From: Kofleriaceae bacterium
Lineage (GTDB): Bacteria; Myxococcota_A; Polyangia; Haliangiales; Haliangiaceae
Assembly (NCBI GenBank): GCA_024762925.1
Contig: JANTGM010000027.1
Coordinates: forward strand, 1-61,122
DNA: 61,122 nucleotides
Reading direction: 5' to 3'
This document shows, one piece after another, positions 9,791-18,651 of the stretch; the first letter of the stretch is position 1, and each line of letters opens with the position of its first letter. The notes beneath the pieces are model-generated. The model searched no databases, was not told the DNA's origin, and saw nothing but the letters and a program-made list of their open reading frames with translations. The translations under genes were made by a program, and so were the position numbers.

Positions 9791-12700
9791 AGATCCTTCG
9801 CTTCAATCTGGGAACCGGCCGGTGAGTGAATCGCTTTGACCGTGGCATCGCGCTCTGCGTAGATCCCGGTCTCCATCTTCATTGCCTCAATGGTGACAAG
9901 TAGGTCGCCGGTTTTAACAGCTTGCCCCTCCCCCACCACGACGGATGCGACGACGCCCGGCATCGGGGCCCCAACGTGGGAATCGTTGCCAGCCTCGGCC
10001 TTCGGGTGCCTCACGGTGGTGGCCGTGATGCGTCGGTCTGGCACACGAATGGTGCGAGGCTGCCCGTTGAGCTCGAAGAAGACGCGGACCTGCCCCTGCT
10101 CGTTGGTCTCCCCTACGGCTTGAAGCCGAATCTCCAACGTCTTGCCAGGATCGATCTCGGCAGAGATTTCTTGCCCTGGCTCCATTCCATAGAAGAACAC
10201 ACCGGTGTCGAGGCATCGCACCGGGCCGTACTCGCGGTGGCGGTGCATGTATTCCACAAAGACCTTGGGATACATGAGGTATCCACAGAGGTCTTCGTCG
10301 CTCAGCTTGACCCCATCGAGTTCTTCGGAGACTTGGCTGCGGACCGCTTCCAGATCTGTGGCAGCCATCGTGGCGCCAGGTCTGGTCGTGGACGGCGCCT
10401 CGCCTTTGAGCACTTTCTTCTGGATGGCTTCGGGAAATCCCCCAGGCGGTTGTCCGAGCCTTCCGCGCATCATGTCGACCACCGAGTCGGGGAACGCTAC
10501 GTCGACATCGGGGCTCTCTACCTGCTGTCGAGTCAGTCCCTGGGTCACCATCATGAGCGCCATGTCGCCCACGACTTTGGAGGACGGAGTAACCTTGACA
10601 ATGTCGCCAAAGATTTGATTGACCTCAGCATAACTCTTAGCGACCTCGGGCCAGCGGTTTTCGAGTCCAATGGCACGGGCCTGGGCTTTGAGATTGGTGA
10701 CCTGACCTCCAGGCATTTCGTGCAGGTACACTTCAGATGCAGGCGAGTGGCCACCACTCTCGAAGGCGGCGTATTTGCCGCGCACATGGGCCCAGTAGTT
10801 GGATATTCCGCGAATCGCCCCAATGTCCAGGCCTGTGTCTCGCTCCGTGTGCTTGAGGGCTTCCACGATCGAGCCCAGGCATGGTTGCGAGGTTCCGCCG
10901 GAAAACGCGTCCATAGCGGCATCGGCAGCATCAACGCCGGCGTCCGCAGCCGCCAGAATCGTAGCGCCCGCGATTCCGCTGGTGTCATGCGTGTGGAAGT
11001 GAATGGGAAGTCCGACCTCCTCTTTGAGAGCTTTGACGAGTACTCGCGCTGAGGCGGGCTTGAGAAGTCCTGCCATGTCCTTGAGGCCGAGAATGTGGGC
11101 GCCGGCGTCGCGGAGTGCTTTGCCCATATCCACGTAGTACTTCAAGTTGTACTTGGCTCGATCGGGGTTGAGGATGTCACCGGTGTAGCAGATGGCGGCC
11201 TCGCAGACTTTGCCGCTTTCCAAGACCGCATCCATGGCAACACGCATGTTTTCGACCCAGTTCAGTGAGTCGAACACTCGAAAGACATCGACGCCCGAGA
11301 TTGCAGCCTGCGCAACGAACGCCTGAACGACATTGTCGGGGTAGTTGGTGTAGCCAACGCCATTAGAGGCCCGCAGGAGCATCTGCGTCATCACATTGGG
11401 CAAGCGCGCCCGCAGATCGCGAAGGCGCTGCCACGGACACTCCTGTAAGAAGCGATACGCAACATCAAAGGTAGCGCCGCCCCAGCACTCCATGGAGAAG
11501 AGCTCTGGCAGGTTGTGGGCGTATGCGTCGGCGACATTGATCATATCGATCGACCGCATGCGAGTGGCTAGCAGCGATTGGTGTCCATCGCGCATCGTGG
11601 TGTCGGTGAGTAAGAGTTTTTCTTGGGCCAGCATCCAGTCTGCAAGCCCCTTGGGGCCTTCGCGCTCTAAAAGGTTGCGCGTGCCCTGGCCAGGCTCCTC
11701 GCGCAAGCGGGCGGGCGGGCGCAGGTGTTTTTGTGGGGCGGGGCGAATGCGACCCGTGGTCTGCGGATGTCCATTGACTGTGATGTCCGCGATGTAGGTG
11801 AGTATCTTCGTAGCACGGTTGCCGCGCCGTGCGAGATCGAAGAGCTCCGGCGTCGTATCGATGAAGCGCGTAGTGTACGTATTGCCCAGGAAGGTTGGGT
11901 GCTTGAGCAGGTTCTCGACAAAGGCAATGTTGGTGGAAACCCCGCGCACACGAAACTCACGAAGGCTGCGATCCATGCGCGCTACGGCCATCTCTGGCGT
12001 CGGAGCCCAGGCTGTCACCTTTACCAGAAGCGAATCGTAGTAGCGCGTGATGACAGCGCCTGAGTAGGTGGTGCCGCCATCGAGTCGAATCCCCATGCCG
12101 TTCGCAGGGCGATAGGCGGTGATGCGACCGTAGTCCGGAATGAAGTTGTTTTGCGGATCTTCGGTGGTGACCCGGCACTGCAGGGCGTGGCCATTTAGCA
12201 CCACGTCGTCCTGCGACGCGCGCCCGGTAGCGTCCTGGATCGACTTGCCCTCGGCAAGAAGGATCTGTGCACGCACGATGTCAATGCCGGTGACTTCTTC
12301 GGTGACTGTGTGCTCCACCTGAACCCGAGGGTTGACCTCGATGAAATAGAATTCGTCGGTCTCCATGTCCATCAAGAACTCGACGGTGCCCGCACACTCA
12401 TAGCCCACGTGCGCACAAATCTTGCGCCCGAGTTCGCACAAACGCTCGCGCTGCTCTTGCGATAGAAAGGGGGCCGGAGCTCGTTCAACGACCTTCTGAT
12501 TTCGGCGCTGCACCGAACAGTCGCGCTCCCAGAGGTGAAAGATCTGGCCCTGTCGATCGCCAAGGATCTGGACTTCGACGTGGCGGGCGTTTTGAACAAG
12601 TTTTTCGAGGTAGCCTTCGCCGTTGCCAAATGCGCTAACAGCCTCCCGACGTCCTTCAAGCACCTTGTCCTCGAGCTCATCTGGGGAGTAAATGGGCCGC

Positions 12701-13212
12701 ATGCCACGTCCACCGCCACCCCAGCTCGCCTTGAGCATGAGCGGATAGCCCACCTCATCAGCCATGCGACGCACCTCACTCATATCGTCGGGCAAAACCT
12801 CGGTGGCTGGCACCACAGGAACGCCAGCCAGAGTTGCGACCCTTCGCGCGCTGGCTTTGTCACCGAGCGCACGCATGGTGCTGGCCTTTGGACCGATGAA
12901 GGCAATGCCATGGGCCTCGCAGGCATCGACCAGCGCCGGGCTCTCAGAGAGCAGGCCGTAGCCTGGATGAATCGCGTCAGCTTGGGCCATCTTCGCGGTG
13001 CGAATGATCTCGTCGATCGAAAGGTAGGCGGCGACCGGCCCCATCCCCTCGCCGATCCGGTAGGCCTCATCAGACTTGAAGCGGTGGAGGCTCAGCTTGT
13101 CTTCTTCGGCGTAGACTGCGACGGTCCGCTTGCCCAGCTCGTTGGCGGCTCGCATGATACGAATCGCGATTTCGCCGCGGTTTGCGATCAGGATTTTTTC
13201 GAAATTCAACAT
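9772..13212 (-). CDS. pyc: Pyruvate carboxylase
   Basis: 1146 residues, full length for a single-chain pyruvate carboxylase, which makes oxaloacetate from pyruvate, bicarbonate and ATP. The N-terminal biotin carboxylase domain (about 1-455) begins FEKILIANRGEIAIRIMRAA and has the glycine-rich GGGGRGM and EVNPRVQVEHTVTEE signatures. The carboxyltransferase domain (about 530-800) has TTMRDGHQSL, LKDMAGLLKP and HFHTHDTSG. The C-terminal biotinyl domain has EAMKMET with biotin-accepting Lys1112. The linker at about 490-530 (RIRPAPQKHLRPPARLREE) is proline- and arginine-rich. It stands alone, with about 115 bp of possible promoter before it. Expected role: anaplerosis and gluconeogenesis. Confidence 0.97.
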   Translation of the reverse strand: MLNFEKILIANRGEIAIRIMRAANELGKRTVAVYAEEDKLSLHRFKSDEAYRIGEGMGPVAAYLSIDEIIRTAKMAQADAIHPGYGLLSESPALVDACEAHGIAFIGPKASTMRALGDKASARRVATLAGVPVVPATEVLPDDMSEVRRMADEVGYPLMLKASWGGGGRGMRPIYSPDELEDKVLEGRREAVSAFGNGEGYLEKLVQNARHVEVQILGDRQGQIFHLWERDCSVQRRNQKVVERAPAPFLSQEQRERLCELGRKICAHVGYECAGTVEFLMDMETDEFYFIEVNPRVQVEHTVTEEVTGIDIVRAQILLAEGKSIQDATGRASQDDVVLNGHALQCRVTTEDPQNNFIPDYGRITAYRPANGMGIRLDGGTTYSGAVITRYYDSLLVKVTAWAPTPEMAVARMDRSLREFRVRGVSTNIAFVENLLKHPTFLGNTYTTRFIDTTPELFDLARRGNRATKILTYIADITVNGHPQTTGRIRPAPQKHLRPPARLREEPGQGTRNLLEREGPKGLADWMLAQEKLLLTDTTMRDGHQSLLATRMRSIDMINVADAYAHNLPELFSMECWGGATFDVAYRFLQECPWQRLRDLRARLPNVMTQMLLRASNGVGYTNYPDNVVQAFVAQAAISGVDVFRVFDSLNWVENMRVAMDAVLESGKVCEAAICYTGDILNPDRAKYNLKYYVDMGKALRDAGAHILGLKDMAGLLKPASARVLVKALKEEVGLPIHFHTHDTSGIAGATILAAADAGVDAADAAMDAFSGGTSQPCLGSIVEALKHTERDTGLDIGAIRGISNYWAHVRGKYAAFESGGHSPASEVYLHEMPGGQVTNLKAQARAIGLENRWPEVAKSYAEVNQIFGDIVKVTPSSKVVGDMALMMVTQGLTRQQVESPDVDVAFPDSVVDMMRGRLGQPPGGFPEAIQKKVLKGEAPSTTRPGATMAATDLEAVRSQVSEELDGVKLSDEDLCGYLMYPKVFVEYMHRHREYGPVRCLDTGVFFYGMEPGQEISAEIDPGKTLEIRLQAVGETNEQGQVRVFFELNGQPRTIRVPDRRITATTVRHPKAEAGNDSHVGAPMPGVVASVVVGEGQAVKTGDLLVTIEAMKMETGIYAERDATVKAIHSPAGSQIEAKDLLIEFE

Positions 13213-13328
13213 GCTCGCGAGCAGTGGTAGCCCAATCGGAAGTCACGGCCAATGCGAATGGCAACAATTCCGACGTTGAGAGCGAGAGGTTCGCCGGGGC
13301 GCAACATAGCTCGAGCACCGTTTTATCC

Positions 13329-13909
13329 TTACTTCGTGACTCGCATGACCCTCTTGGTCGTCTCATCGAGCCAATAGACCTGGTCGGCGACCATATCCCA
13401 CATCGATCCCGACGATGGCCAAGAATCTCTAGGTCGCCACCGCTCGTTGGCACGCGTCCAAAGACCATGTCGCTAGAAGCCGAGTCTTGGTAGCTCGTGT
13501 AGACATGGTCGCCTGCAAGCACACCATGCTGTAGCCGCGTCGCAGAGGCGAGCGTCTCGACGGTGCTTCCTTCCGAGAGACTAAGAATACTTCCGAACCC
13601 AACACCCGCTGATTCGAGCGCCCAGACAAGCTGATTATCATCGACCTCCAAGCTCGTGATGCGCACGTCATCATCATCGTCACTCCAAAGTGTAAGTGCA
13701 TCTCCCGACACTCCATCAACTGCGAAGATTTCGGTTTGGGCGTTTGGGTATGGCCTGCATGTGGCCATGTAGAGTGTGTCGTCGTGAATCGCTAGCCGCA
13801 CAGGGGGTTCGTCCATCGTAGCGACCGTGACAGATTGGGCAGTGGGGCAATCGTTCCCCGCGCACGCAGCCGATGTGGCAGTGGGCCGGAATGAGGTTGC
13901 GAAGGTCTG
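13329..13909 (-). pseudogene. Frameshifted propeller-like surface protein remnant
   Basis: One minus-strand frame from about 13909 gives Cys-containing text (AACAGNDCPTAQSVTVATMDEPPVRLAIHDDTLYMATC) shortened here: AACAGNDCPTAQ, then LAIHDDTLYMATC, SLEVDDNQLVWAL and VPTSGGDLEILG. These resemble beta-propeller repeats of myxobacterial surface proteins. Near 13415 the sense shifts to another frame, which continues WDMVADQVYWLDETTKRV and stops at TAA 13329-13331. There is no signal peptide, and a TAG at 13910-13912 closes the frame upstream. So the gene seems to lack its start and to carry a one- or two-base frameshift. It is either a decaying gene or a sequencing error plus an unrecognised start. 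A naive ORF call would instead run into the pyc coding region to 13070. Confidence 0.6.
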
Positions 13910-14083
13910 CTATCTGTTGCCTCATGCCGGAGGCGCGATCGCTTGCAGGGGCTTGGCGAGACATCTCGTGGCCGGATGCACGCATCGATTCTCGCTCATC
14001 GACTCGCTTGCCGCCCGCTCAGAGAACCGGAACCCTCGATACGCACGCTTCGCGGGCCGCTGCTGTGATAGCGTGGACGCTGC

Positions 14084-15430
14084 ATGTTTGGCTTGATGGT
14101 TGGTAGGCGAGCTTTGGCGGCATTGGCTGTCGCGAGCACTGTTTGGGGATGCGGTGGAGGATCATCGTCAGGGGACGGAGATGGCGGCACAGGTGCCATT
14201 GATGGCGGCCCCGGTGCGGATGCCTCGACAAGCCCAGGCGCCGACTTTGTCTTCGACGAGAGCCAGATTCGCACCTACGAACTAACCCTACCTGATGCGG
14301 ATTGGGACGAGCTCAATGCAAACGCCGTAGCGGAGCAATACGTCTCGGCCTCGCTCACCTACGAAGGCGAGACAATCGAGAACATCGGGATGCGCTTCAA
14401 GGGCTCGTTTGGAAGCCTCTACTTTTGCTTTCAAGGCAACGTGCGGGTTTGCGACAAGCTCAATCTCAAGCTCAAGTTCAATGAATACGTGCCCGGCCAG
14501 CGCTTCTATGGACTCAAGCGGATCAACCTTCACGCGATGGAGGCAGAACCTTCCAAGATGCACGATGCAATTGGCTACAAGCTCTTTCGCGATGTTGGCG
14601 TATATGCGCCGCGCATGGCCTATGCACGGATTGTCGTAAACGGAGAGAACCTCGGATTGTATGCCGCCATCGAAGCCATCGATGGCAAGTTTACCCGTGC
14701 GAACTTTCCCGATGGCGGCGAAGGCAATCTCTACAAAGAGATCTGGCCCGTCCACACAACGGAAGCACCCTACATCAACGCCCTTGAGACGAACGAGGAT
14801 GAGATGCCTAGCGCTGACAAGATGGTGCGCTTTGCAAGCGACCTAGCAGCCGCGGGCGATGATGGCTTCGTGGCAACACTCAGCGCTTGGACCGACCTTG
14901 AGAAGTTCGTCAACTACATGGCCGTTGCGCGCCTCATCGATCACTGGGATGGCATTGTTGGCTTCTACTGCTTGGATGACTCTTGCACCAACCATAACTA
15001 CTATTGGTATGAGAGCACCACCGAAGACAAGATTTGGCTCGTACCTTGGGACATCGACCACACTTTCGAAGAACCCAGTCCCATTCGAACCTTCTTTGGA
15101 ATGCCGGATTGGGATGACACCGAAGCGAACTGCAATCCAATTCCCATTTTTGCAGGCATTACCGGGCAGGCCCCATCTTGCGATCCAATCATCGACCGCA
15201 TGGCGCGTTTGCTTTTCGACGACTACGCTGCTGCGTCGACAGAGCTGCTGAACGGGGCGTTCTCGCAAGCTGCCATGGATGCGAGAATCGATGCCTTGGC
15301 CGACCTCATCGAAGCCGACGTCGATGCTGACACGCTGTCGACCCAAACGATCGAAGAGTGGCGAGCAGCGGTAACGCAGCTTAAGGCGACGATTGCTGCG
15401 AAAAGGCAGCATGTCTTAGAGAAACTCTAA
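14084..15430 (+). CDS. CotH kinase family lipoprotein
   Basis: 448 residues. A lipoprotein signal (MFGLMVGRRALAALAVASTVWGC, shown to lipobox VWGC at Cys23) is followed by a Gly/Ser/Asp/Ala-rich linker of about 30 residues. The CotH domain starts near 60 (RTYELTLPDADWDELNAN) and includes MRFKGSFGS, LNLKLKFN, NLGLYAAIEAIDGKF, GNLYKE and WLVPWDIDHTF, the signatures of this atypical kinase fold. CotH proteins phosphorylate spore-coat or secreted proteins in Bacillus; targets in this group are unknown. Start could also be ATG 14096. The neighbours are unrelated and rpoH converges on it 40 nt downstream. Confidence 0.9.
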   Translation: MFGLMVGRRALAALAVASTVWGCGGGSSSGDGDGGTGAIDGGPGADASTSPGADFVFDESQIRTYELTLPDADWDELNANAVAEQYVSASLTYEGETIENIGMRFKGSFGSLYFCFQGNVRVCDKLNLKLKFNEYVPGQRFYGLKRINLHAMEAEPSKMHDAIGYKLFRDVGVYAPRMAYARIVVNGENLGLYAAIEAIDGKFTRANFPDGGEGNLYKEIWPVHTTEAPYINALETNEDEMPSADKMVRFASDLAAAGDDGFVATLSAWTDLEKFVNYMAVARLIDHWDGIVGFYCLDDSCTNHNYYWYESTTEDKIWLVPWDIDHTFEEPSPIRTFFGMPDWDDTEANCNPIPIFAGITGQAPSCDPIIDRMARLLFDDYAAASTELLNGAFSQAAMDARIDALADLIEADVDADTLSTQTIEEWRAAVTQLKATIAAKRQHVLEKL

Positions 15431-15469
15431 TCGCTGGGCGAAAGAGCCTAGCGAGAGCTTTGCGGAGTG

Positions 15470-16528
15470 TTACATCGCGAGGTTCATGGCACTTGCGTAT
15501 TGATCGTTCGCACCGACAGTAACGGCGCTGCCAAGTTCCTTCTCCAAGTACTTGCGTACTCGCCCCAAGAGCCGCGTTTCGAGCTGGCGAGCGCGTTCGC
15601 GGCTCACGCCAAATTCACTGCCGAGCTGGCGGAGCTTCATGGGCTCTTCCGACAACCATCGCTGGCGAAAAATGCGTTCCTCGCGGCCTTCCAACGAGTC
15701 CGCAAACAATCCGAGTTTTTCTTTGAGAAGACTGTGAAACTGGACCTCCTCGACAACTTCATCAGGGCGACCGCTTCCAGTGTCTTCCAAAACATCATGT
15801 CGCGTGCGCGCGCCCCCTTCCTCTCCGGTTGAGAGAGGCGCATCGAATGATGCATCCGAAGAAGCAAGGCGCTTTTGCATCTCAACGACGTCCTTCTCGC
15901 GAACCTCTAGCGACTTCGCAATGGCAGCAGCATCCGCGACAAAGCCCTCAGACTCTAGGCGGTCTCGCTCTTTTTTGAGATTGAAAAAGAGTTTGCGTTG
16001 TGCCTGTGTGGTGCCGAGCTTCACCATGCGGTGATTGTTGAGAATGAACTTGAGCATGTACGCGCGAATCCACCACGATGCATAGCTAGAGAGCCGTACG
16101 CCGCGATACGGGTCGTACTTCGAAACGGCCTGCATTAGCCCAATGTTGCCCTCTTGAACAATGTCGAGCAGGTTCTGATGAGCGCGCTGGTACTCGTAAG
16201 CGATCTTCACAACGAGGCGCAAGTTCGACTCCACCAAGGTGCGAGCCGCCGCCGAATCGCCATCTTCTACCAGTCGAACCGCGAGCTCATGCTCTTCTTC
16301 TCGACCCAGCAGCGGAAAGCGCTTGGTGTCTTGCATATAGACGTCCAGTGGATCACGCCCAGCCAAGTCCTTGTCTTGCGAAGACACATGCTTCGCAGAT
16401 TCCTGCACACCTAGGACTTCGATTTGTGGTTCAGCAGCATCAGTTTCAACATTGGGGTCCATTTCTTCCGCGAAGAAGGCTTGGGTTCCGTCGAATTCGT
16501 TGCTTTGTTCATTTGTTGTTGTGTTCAT
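15470..16528 (-). CDS. rpoH: RpoH-type (sigma-32) RNA polymerase sigma factor
   Basis: 352 residues; AGGAGA lies 7 nt before the ATG. Region 2 (about 103-165) has [31 protein letters not shown] and [10 protein letters not shown]. Directly after it comes [12 protein letters not shown], which contains the nine-residue 'RpoH box' diagnostic of heat-shock sigma factors. Region 4 (about 285-340) has [24 protein letters not shown]. The first 60 residues are an acidic extension and the end ([17 protein letters not shown]) is short. It probably directs transcription of chaperone and protease genes; a matching promoter lies before lon in this window. It follows the SDR gene by 50 nt on the same strand. 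Confidence 0.92.
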   Translation of the reverse strand: MNTTTNEQSNEFDGTQAFFAEEMDPNVETDAAEPQIEVLGVQESAKHVSSQDKDLAGRDPLDVYMQDTKRFPLLGREEEHELAVRLVEDGDSAAARTLVESNLRLVVKIAYEYQRAHQNLLDIVQEGNIGLMQAVSKYDPYRGVRLSSYASWWIRAYMLKFILNNHRMVKLGTTQAQRKLFFNLKKERDRLESEGFVADAAAIAKSLEVREKDVVEMQKRLASSDASFDAPLSTGEEGGARTRHDVLEDTGSGRPDEVVEEVQFHSLLKEKLGLFADSLEGREERIFRQRWLSEEPMKLRQLGSEFGVSRERARQLETRLLGRVRKYLEKELGSAVTVGANDQYASAMNLAM

Positions 16529-16578
16529 ATATCTCTCCTAGGTGTGCTGTGCTGCTGAGCTCTCATTGGCGCGTTGCG

Positions 16579-17328
16579 CTACAGCGAAATCCCACCGTCG
16601 ACAACGAACTCTTGTCCCTGCACGTACGATGCTTCATCGCTGGCTAAGAACAGCGCTACGCTCGCGACTTCGTCTGTGTTGCCAAAGCGACCCAGTGGAA
16701 CTTGGCTCGTAAAATCCTTGGCCATCTGTGCTAGCGCCTCAGGTGGTGCACCCATCTTTCCGAAGATTGGCGTTTCGATGGGCCCGGGGCTCACAGCATT
16801 CACCCGAATTCCTCTTGGGGAAAGCTCTGTCGCTGCAGTTCGAACGAGCTGTCGCACGGCCGCCTTGGTCGCGGCATAGGCACTCGCACCTGACACTGCC
16901 ATTTGATTCACAGAAGACGTCGTAACAATGACCGATGCGTTGTCGTTTAGCGCGGGGATTCCATACTTGATGGCAAGCCACGGACCTCGCACGTTGATCG
17001 CAAACTGCTTGTCGAAATCATCAACGCTGTGCTGCTCCCAGGGAGCAAAGCGTGCGATGCCCGCGTTGAGATAGAGCACATCAATCTTGCCGTGCTCGGC
17101 CACAACCCTGTTGAAGAGCGACCTAACGTCCTGCTCATTCGCCGCATCGGATGCGATGACGTTGGCTCGGTCGCCGAGTTCATTGCGAGCGAGCGTTAGC
17201 GTCTCGGGATTGGTGCCAGTGACAATCACCGTTGCGCCCTCGTCGATAAAACGCTTGGCGGTTGAAAAGCCGATACCGGTGGTGCCGCCCGTAATAACCG
17301 CTACTTTGTTGTTGAGTCGTTCTGTCAT
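16579..17328 (-). CDS. Short-chain dehydrogenase/reductase (SDR)
   Basis: 249 residues from ATG 17328, chosen for AGGACG upstream; the open frame extends 20 codons further back without a signal. Classical SDR layout: cofactor loop TGGTTGIG at 13-20, NAG at 88-90, catalytic Ser near 138, Tyr151 and Lys155 in YAATK, and the SPGPIETPIF loop. The substrate cannot be told. The sequence text is closest to the oxidoreductases often paired with YwnA-type Rrf2 regulators, and the Rrf2 gene lies just upstream on the same strand, so redox- or stress-linked expression is likely. Confidence 0.9.
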   Translation of the reverse strand: MTERLNNKVAVITGGTTGIGFSTAKRFIDEGATVIVTGTNPETLTLARNELGDRANVIASDAANEQDVRSLFNRVVAEHGKIDVLYLNAGIARFAPWEQHSVDDFDKQFAINVRGPWLAIKYGIPALNDNASVIVTTSSVNQMAVSGASAYAATKAAVRQLVRTAATELSPRGIRVNAVSPGPIETPIFGKMGAPPEALAQMAKDFTSQVPLGRFGNTDEVASVALFLASDEASYVQGQEFVVDGGISL

Positions 17329-17344
17329 GTTGATTCGTCCTGCG

Positions 17345-17400
17345 TTTATGTTTGTGTGTTGGTAACTTAGAGACATTAAAGGACGCATAAAAAGCGCCCA
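17345..17400 (-). promoter_or_regulatory. Possible promoter/weak Rrf2 half-site before SDR gene
   Basis: The gap between the Rrf2 stop and the SDR start contains TAACTTAGAGACATTA at about 17362-17377. It shares TAACT and AGACA-TTA with the perfect inverted repeat before the Rrf2 gene. It may be a degenerate second site; similarity is partial and this is inference. Confidence 0.3.
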
Positions 17401-17415
17401 ATGAGCTGGTGTGGG

Positions 17416-17835
17416 TTAGTTGCCGATGTAGCCCGCAAGCAGGTCGGCGATCGTGGTTCGCTTGAGTTCGGACTCCACGGCCTGCTCGACGCGTGTGTTG
17501 ATGTCTTTAAGAAGTGTGCTCATGCCGGCCTGTACCGGGCACTTCGACAGATCACTGCACTCGTGAGTCTTGAGACCGGGGCGACATTCTGTGGCTAGAT
17601 ACACATCGCGCAAGGAGATGTTTTCCGGTTTGTTGGCAAGACGAGTTCCCCCTCCCTTGCCCATCTGGGTTTCCACAAGGCCAGCCTCTTTAAGACGACC
17701 GATGAGGCCCCGCAAGAACGACGGATTCGTGCCGATCGATTTGGCCAGATGGTCAGAGCCCACAAGCTCGCCTTCATGATAAGCCAGCGCGCTGAGCACG
17801 TGGATCGCCATGGAGAAGTGGGTGTTCGAGAGCAT
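17416..17835 (-). CDS. Rrf2 family transcriptional regulator
   Basis: 139 residues with an N-terminal winged helix (FSMAIHVLSALAYHEGE, AKSIGTNPSFLRGLIGRLKEAGLV) and the wing GKGGGTRLANKPENISLRDVY. Cysteines at 84, 93 and 99 (CRPGLKTHECSDLSKCPV) lie where Fe-S or redox-sensing Rrf2 members carry theirs, so it may bind a cluster or respond to oxidants through thiols; ligands are not provable from sequence. A perfect inverted repeat lies 16 nt upstream of the start and suggests autoregulation. The SDR gene follows about 90 nt downstream and is the likely target. Confidence 0.9.
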   Translation of the reverse strand: MLSNTHFSMAIHVLSALAYHEGELVGSDHLAKSIGTNPSFLRGLIGRLKEAGLVETQMGKGGGTRLANKPENISLRDVYLATECRPGLKTHECSDLSKCPVQAGMSTLLKDINTRVEQAVESELKRTTIADLLAGYIGN

Positions 17836-17850
17836 GATGGGTGGCTTGCT

Positions 17851-17877
17851 TAACTGTCTTTACTATGAAGACAGTTA
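17851..17877. promoter_or_regulatory. Inverted-repeat operator, probably for Rrf2 regulator
   Basis: TAACTGTCTT (17851-17860) and AAGACAGTTA (17868-17877) are exact reverse complements separated by 7 nt. The centre is about 29 bp before the Rrf2 start codon, over the expected promoter or leader. The TAACTGT...ACAGTTA core resembles operators of the YwnA-like branch of the Rrf2 family. Seen: the palindrome. Inferred: that this Rrf2 protein binds it. Confidence 0.7.
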
Positions 17878-18020
17878 GCACCTCTGTCAACCGAAGATCG
17901 ACAATCCCTTCAGAAGGACACCGCAACCATCTAACTTCATGGGGTTTTGCCCCTCATACCACCACGAATCCATAGCTGACGATTCACCACGACACAAAGG
18001 GTCGCAGTCACCAGCCGCTC

Positions 18021-18611
18021 TCACATGCACGTATCTGATGCAAGATCGCAGAACTGGCCTTCGGGGCAGAAGCGCTCGGCGGACGGTTGGCAGGTAGCTT
18101 GGGTGCAGAACCCCAAAGAGCAGGTCTCTTCCACGACGCAGCGCTCTTGTCCATCGCACGCAATGCCGTTGTCACAGTCGCCGTCGCCGTCACACAGATT
18201 GAGCGTTTCCAAGCGGAACGTTCCAAAGTCGACTTCAGTGCAGACGCGAGCGAGTGCTTCAACTTCTTCGTGGGTATCGATAGTGCCGCCTCCCACACCG
18301 AAGTTGTCGTAGTAGAAGCGCGAGCGATCTTGCGATGCGCAGGAGGCTACGATAGTTCCCCGATCGCATGCGCCCGTATGAAACGTTCCGTCGTAGCAGG
18401 GGCCTACCCAGTCGCTGTCGGGGATATCGCACTCGCAGAAGCCCTTGAAGTCGTCGTAGTCGTTCGTGAACATGCCATCGCGATAGGCCACGATGCACTG
18501 GTCCGCGAGTTCGCAAACCAGTGGTGATGTGCCAGACTTTTCGTCCTCACAAGCGCTCATCGCAAAGAGCGTCAGCCCTGCAATCAGAAAAATCCCTATA
18601 CTACTCTTCAT
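18021..18611 (-). CDS. Cys-rich predicted lipoprotein
   Basis: 196 residues. Signal MKSSIGIFLIAGLTLFAMSAC with lipobox MSAC. The mature protein has about 20 cysteines; the C-terminal part (CDGDGDCDNGIACDGQERC, CSLGFCTQATC, FCPEGQFCDLASDTC) matches the Cys-rich disulfide repeats widespread in myxobacterial surface proteins. The middle has an acidic, aromatic stretch (DRSRFYYDNFGVGGG). It is the last gene of the minus-strand envelope cluster, 40 nt after the 981-aa protein. Function unknown. Confidence 0.78.
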   Translation of the reverse strand: MKSSIGIFLIAGLTLFAMSACEDEKSGTSPLVCELADQCIVAYRDGMFTNDYDDFKGFCECDIPDSDWVGPCYDGTFHTGACDRGTIVASCASQDRSRFYYDNFGVGGGTIDTHEEVEALARVCTEVDFGTFRLETLNLCDGDGDCDNGIACDGQERCVVEETCSLGFCTQATCQPSAERFCPEGQFCDLASDTCM

Positions 18612-18651
18612 TGACGTCTCGTTTCCTCGCCACTGATTCCTTGCAGTCTTG

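Noticed and set aside
9922-11052. 376-codon plus-strand ORF inside pyc
   Set aside because: Antisense shadow of a highly conserved pyruvate carboxylase gene.
13070-13816. One 248-codon gene overlapping the start of pyc
   Set aside because: After about 13415 this frame becomes Arg/Ser-rich nonsense, while another frame carries the sensible text to TAA 13329.
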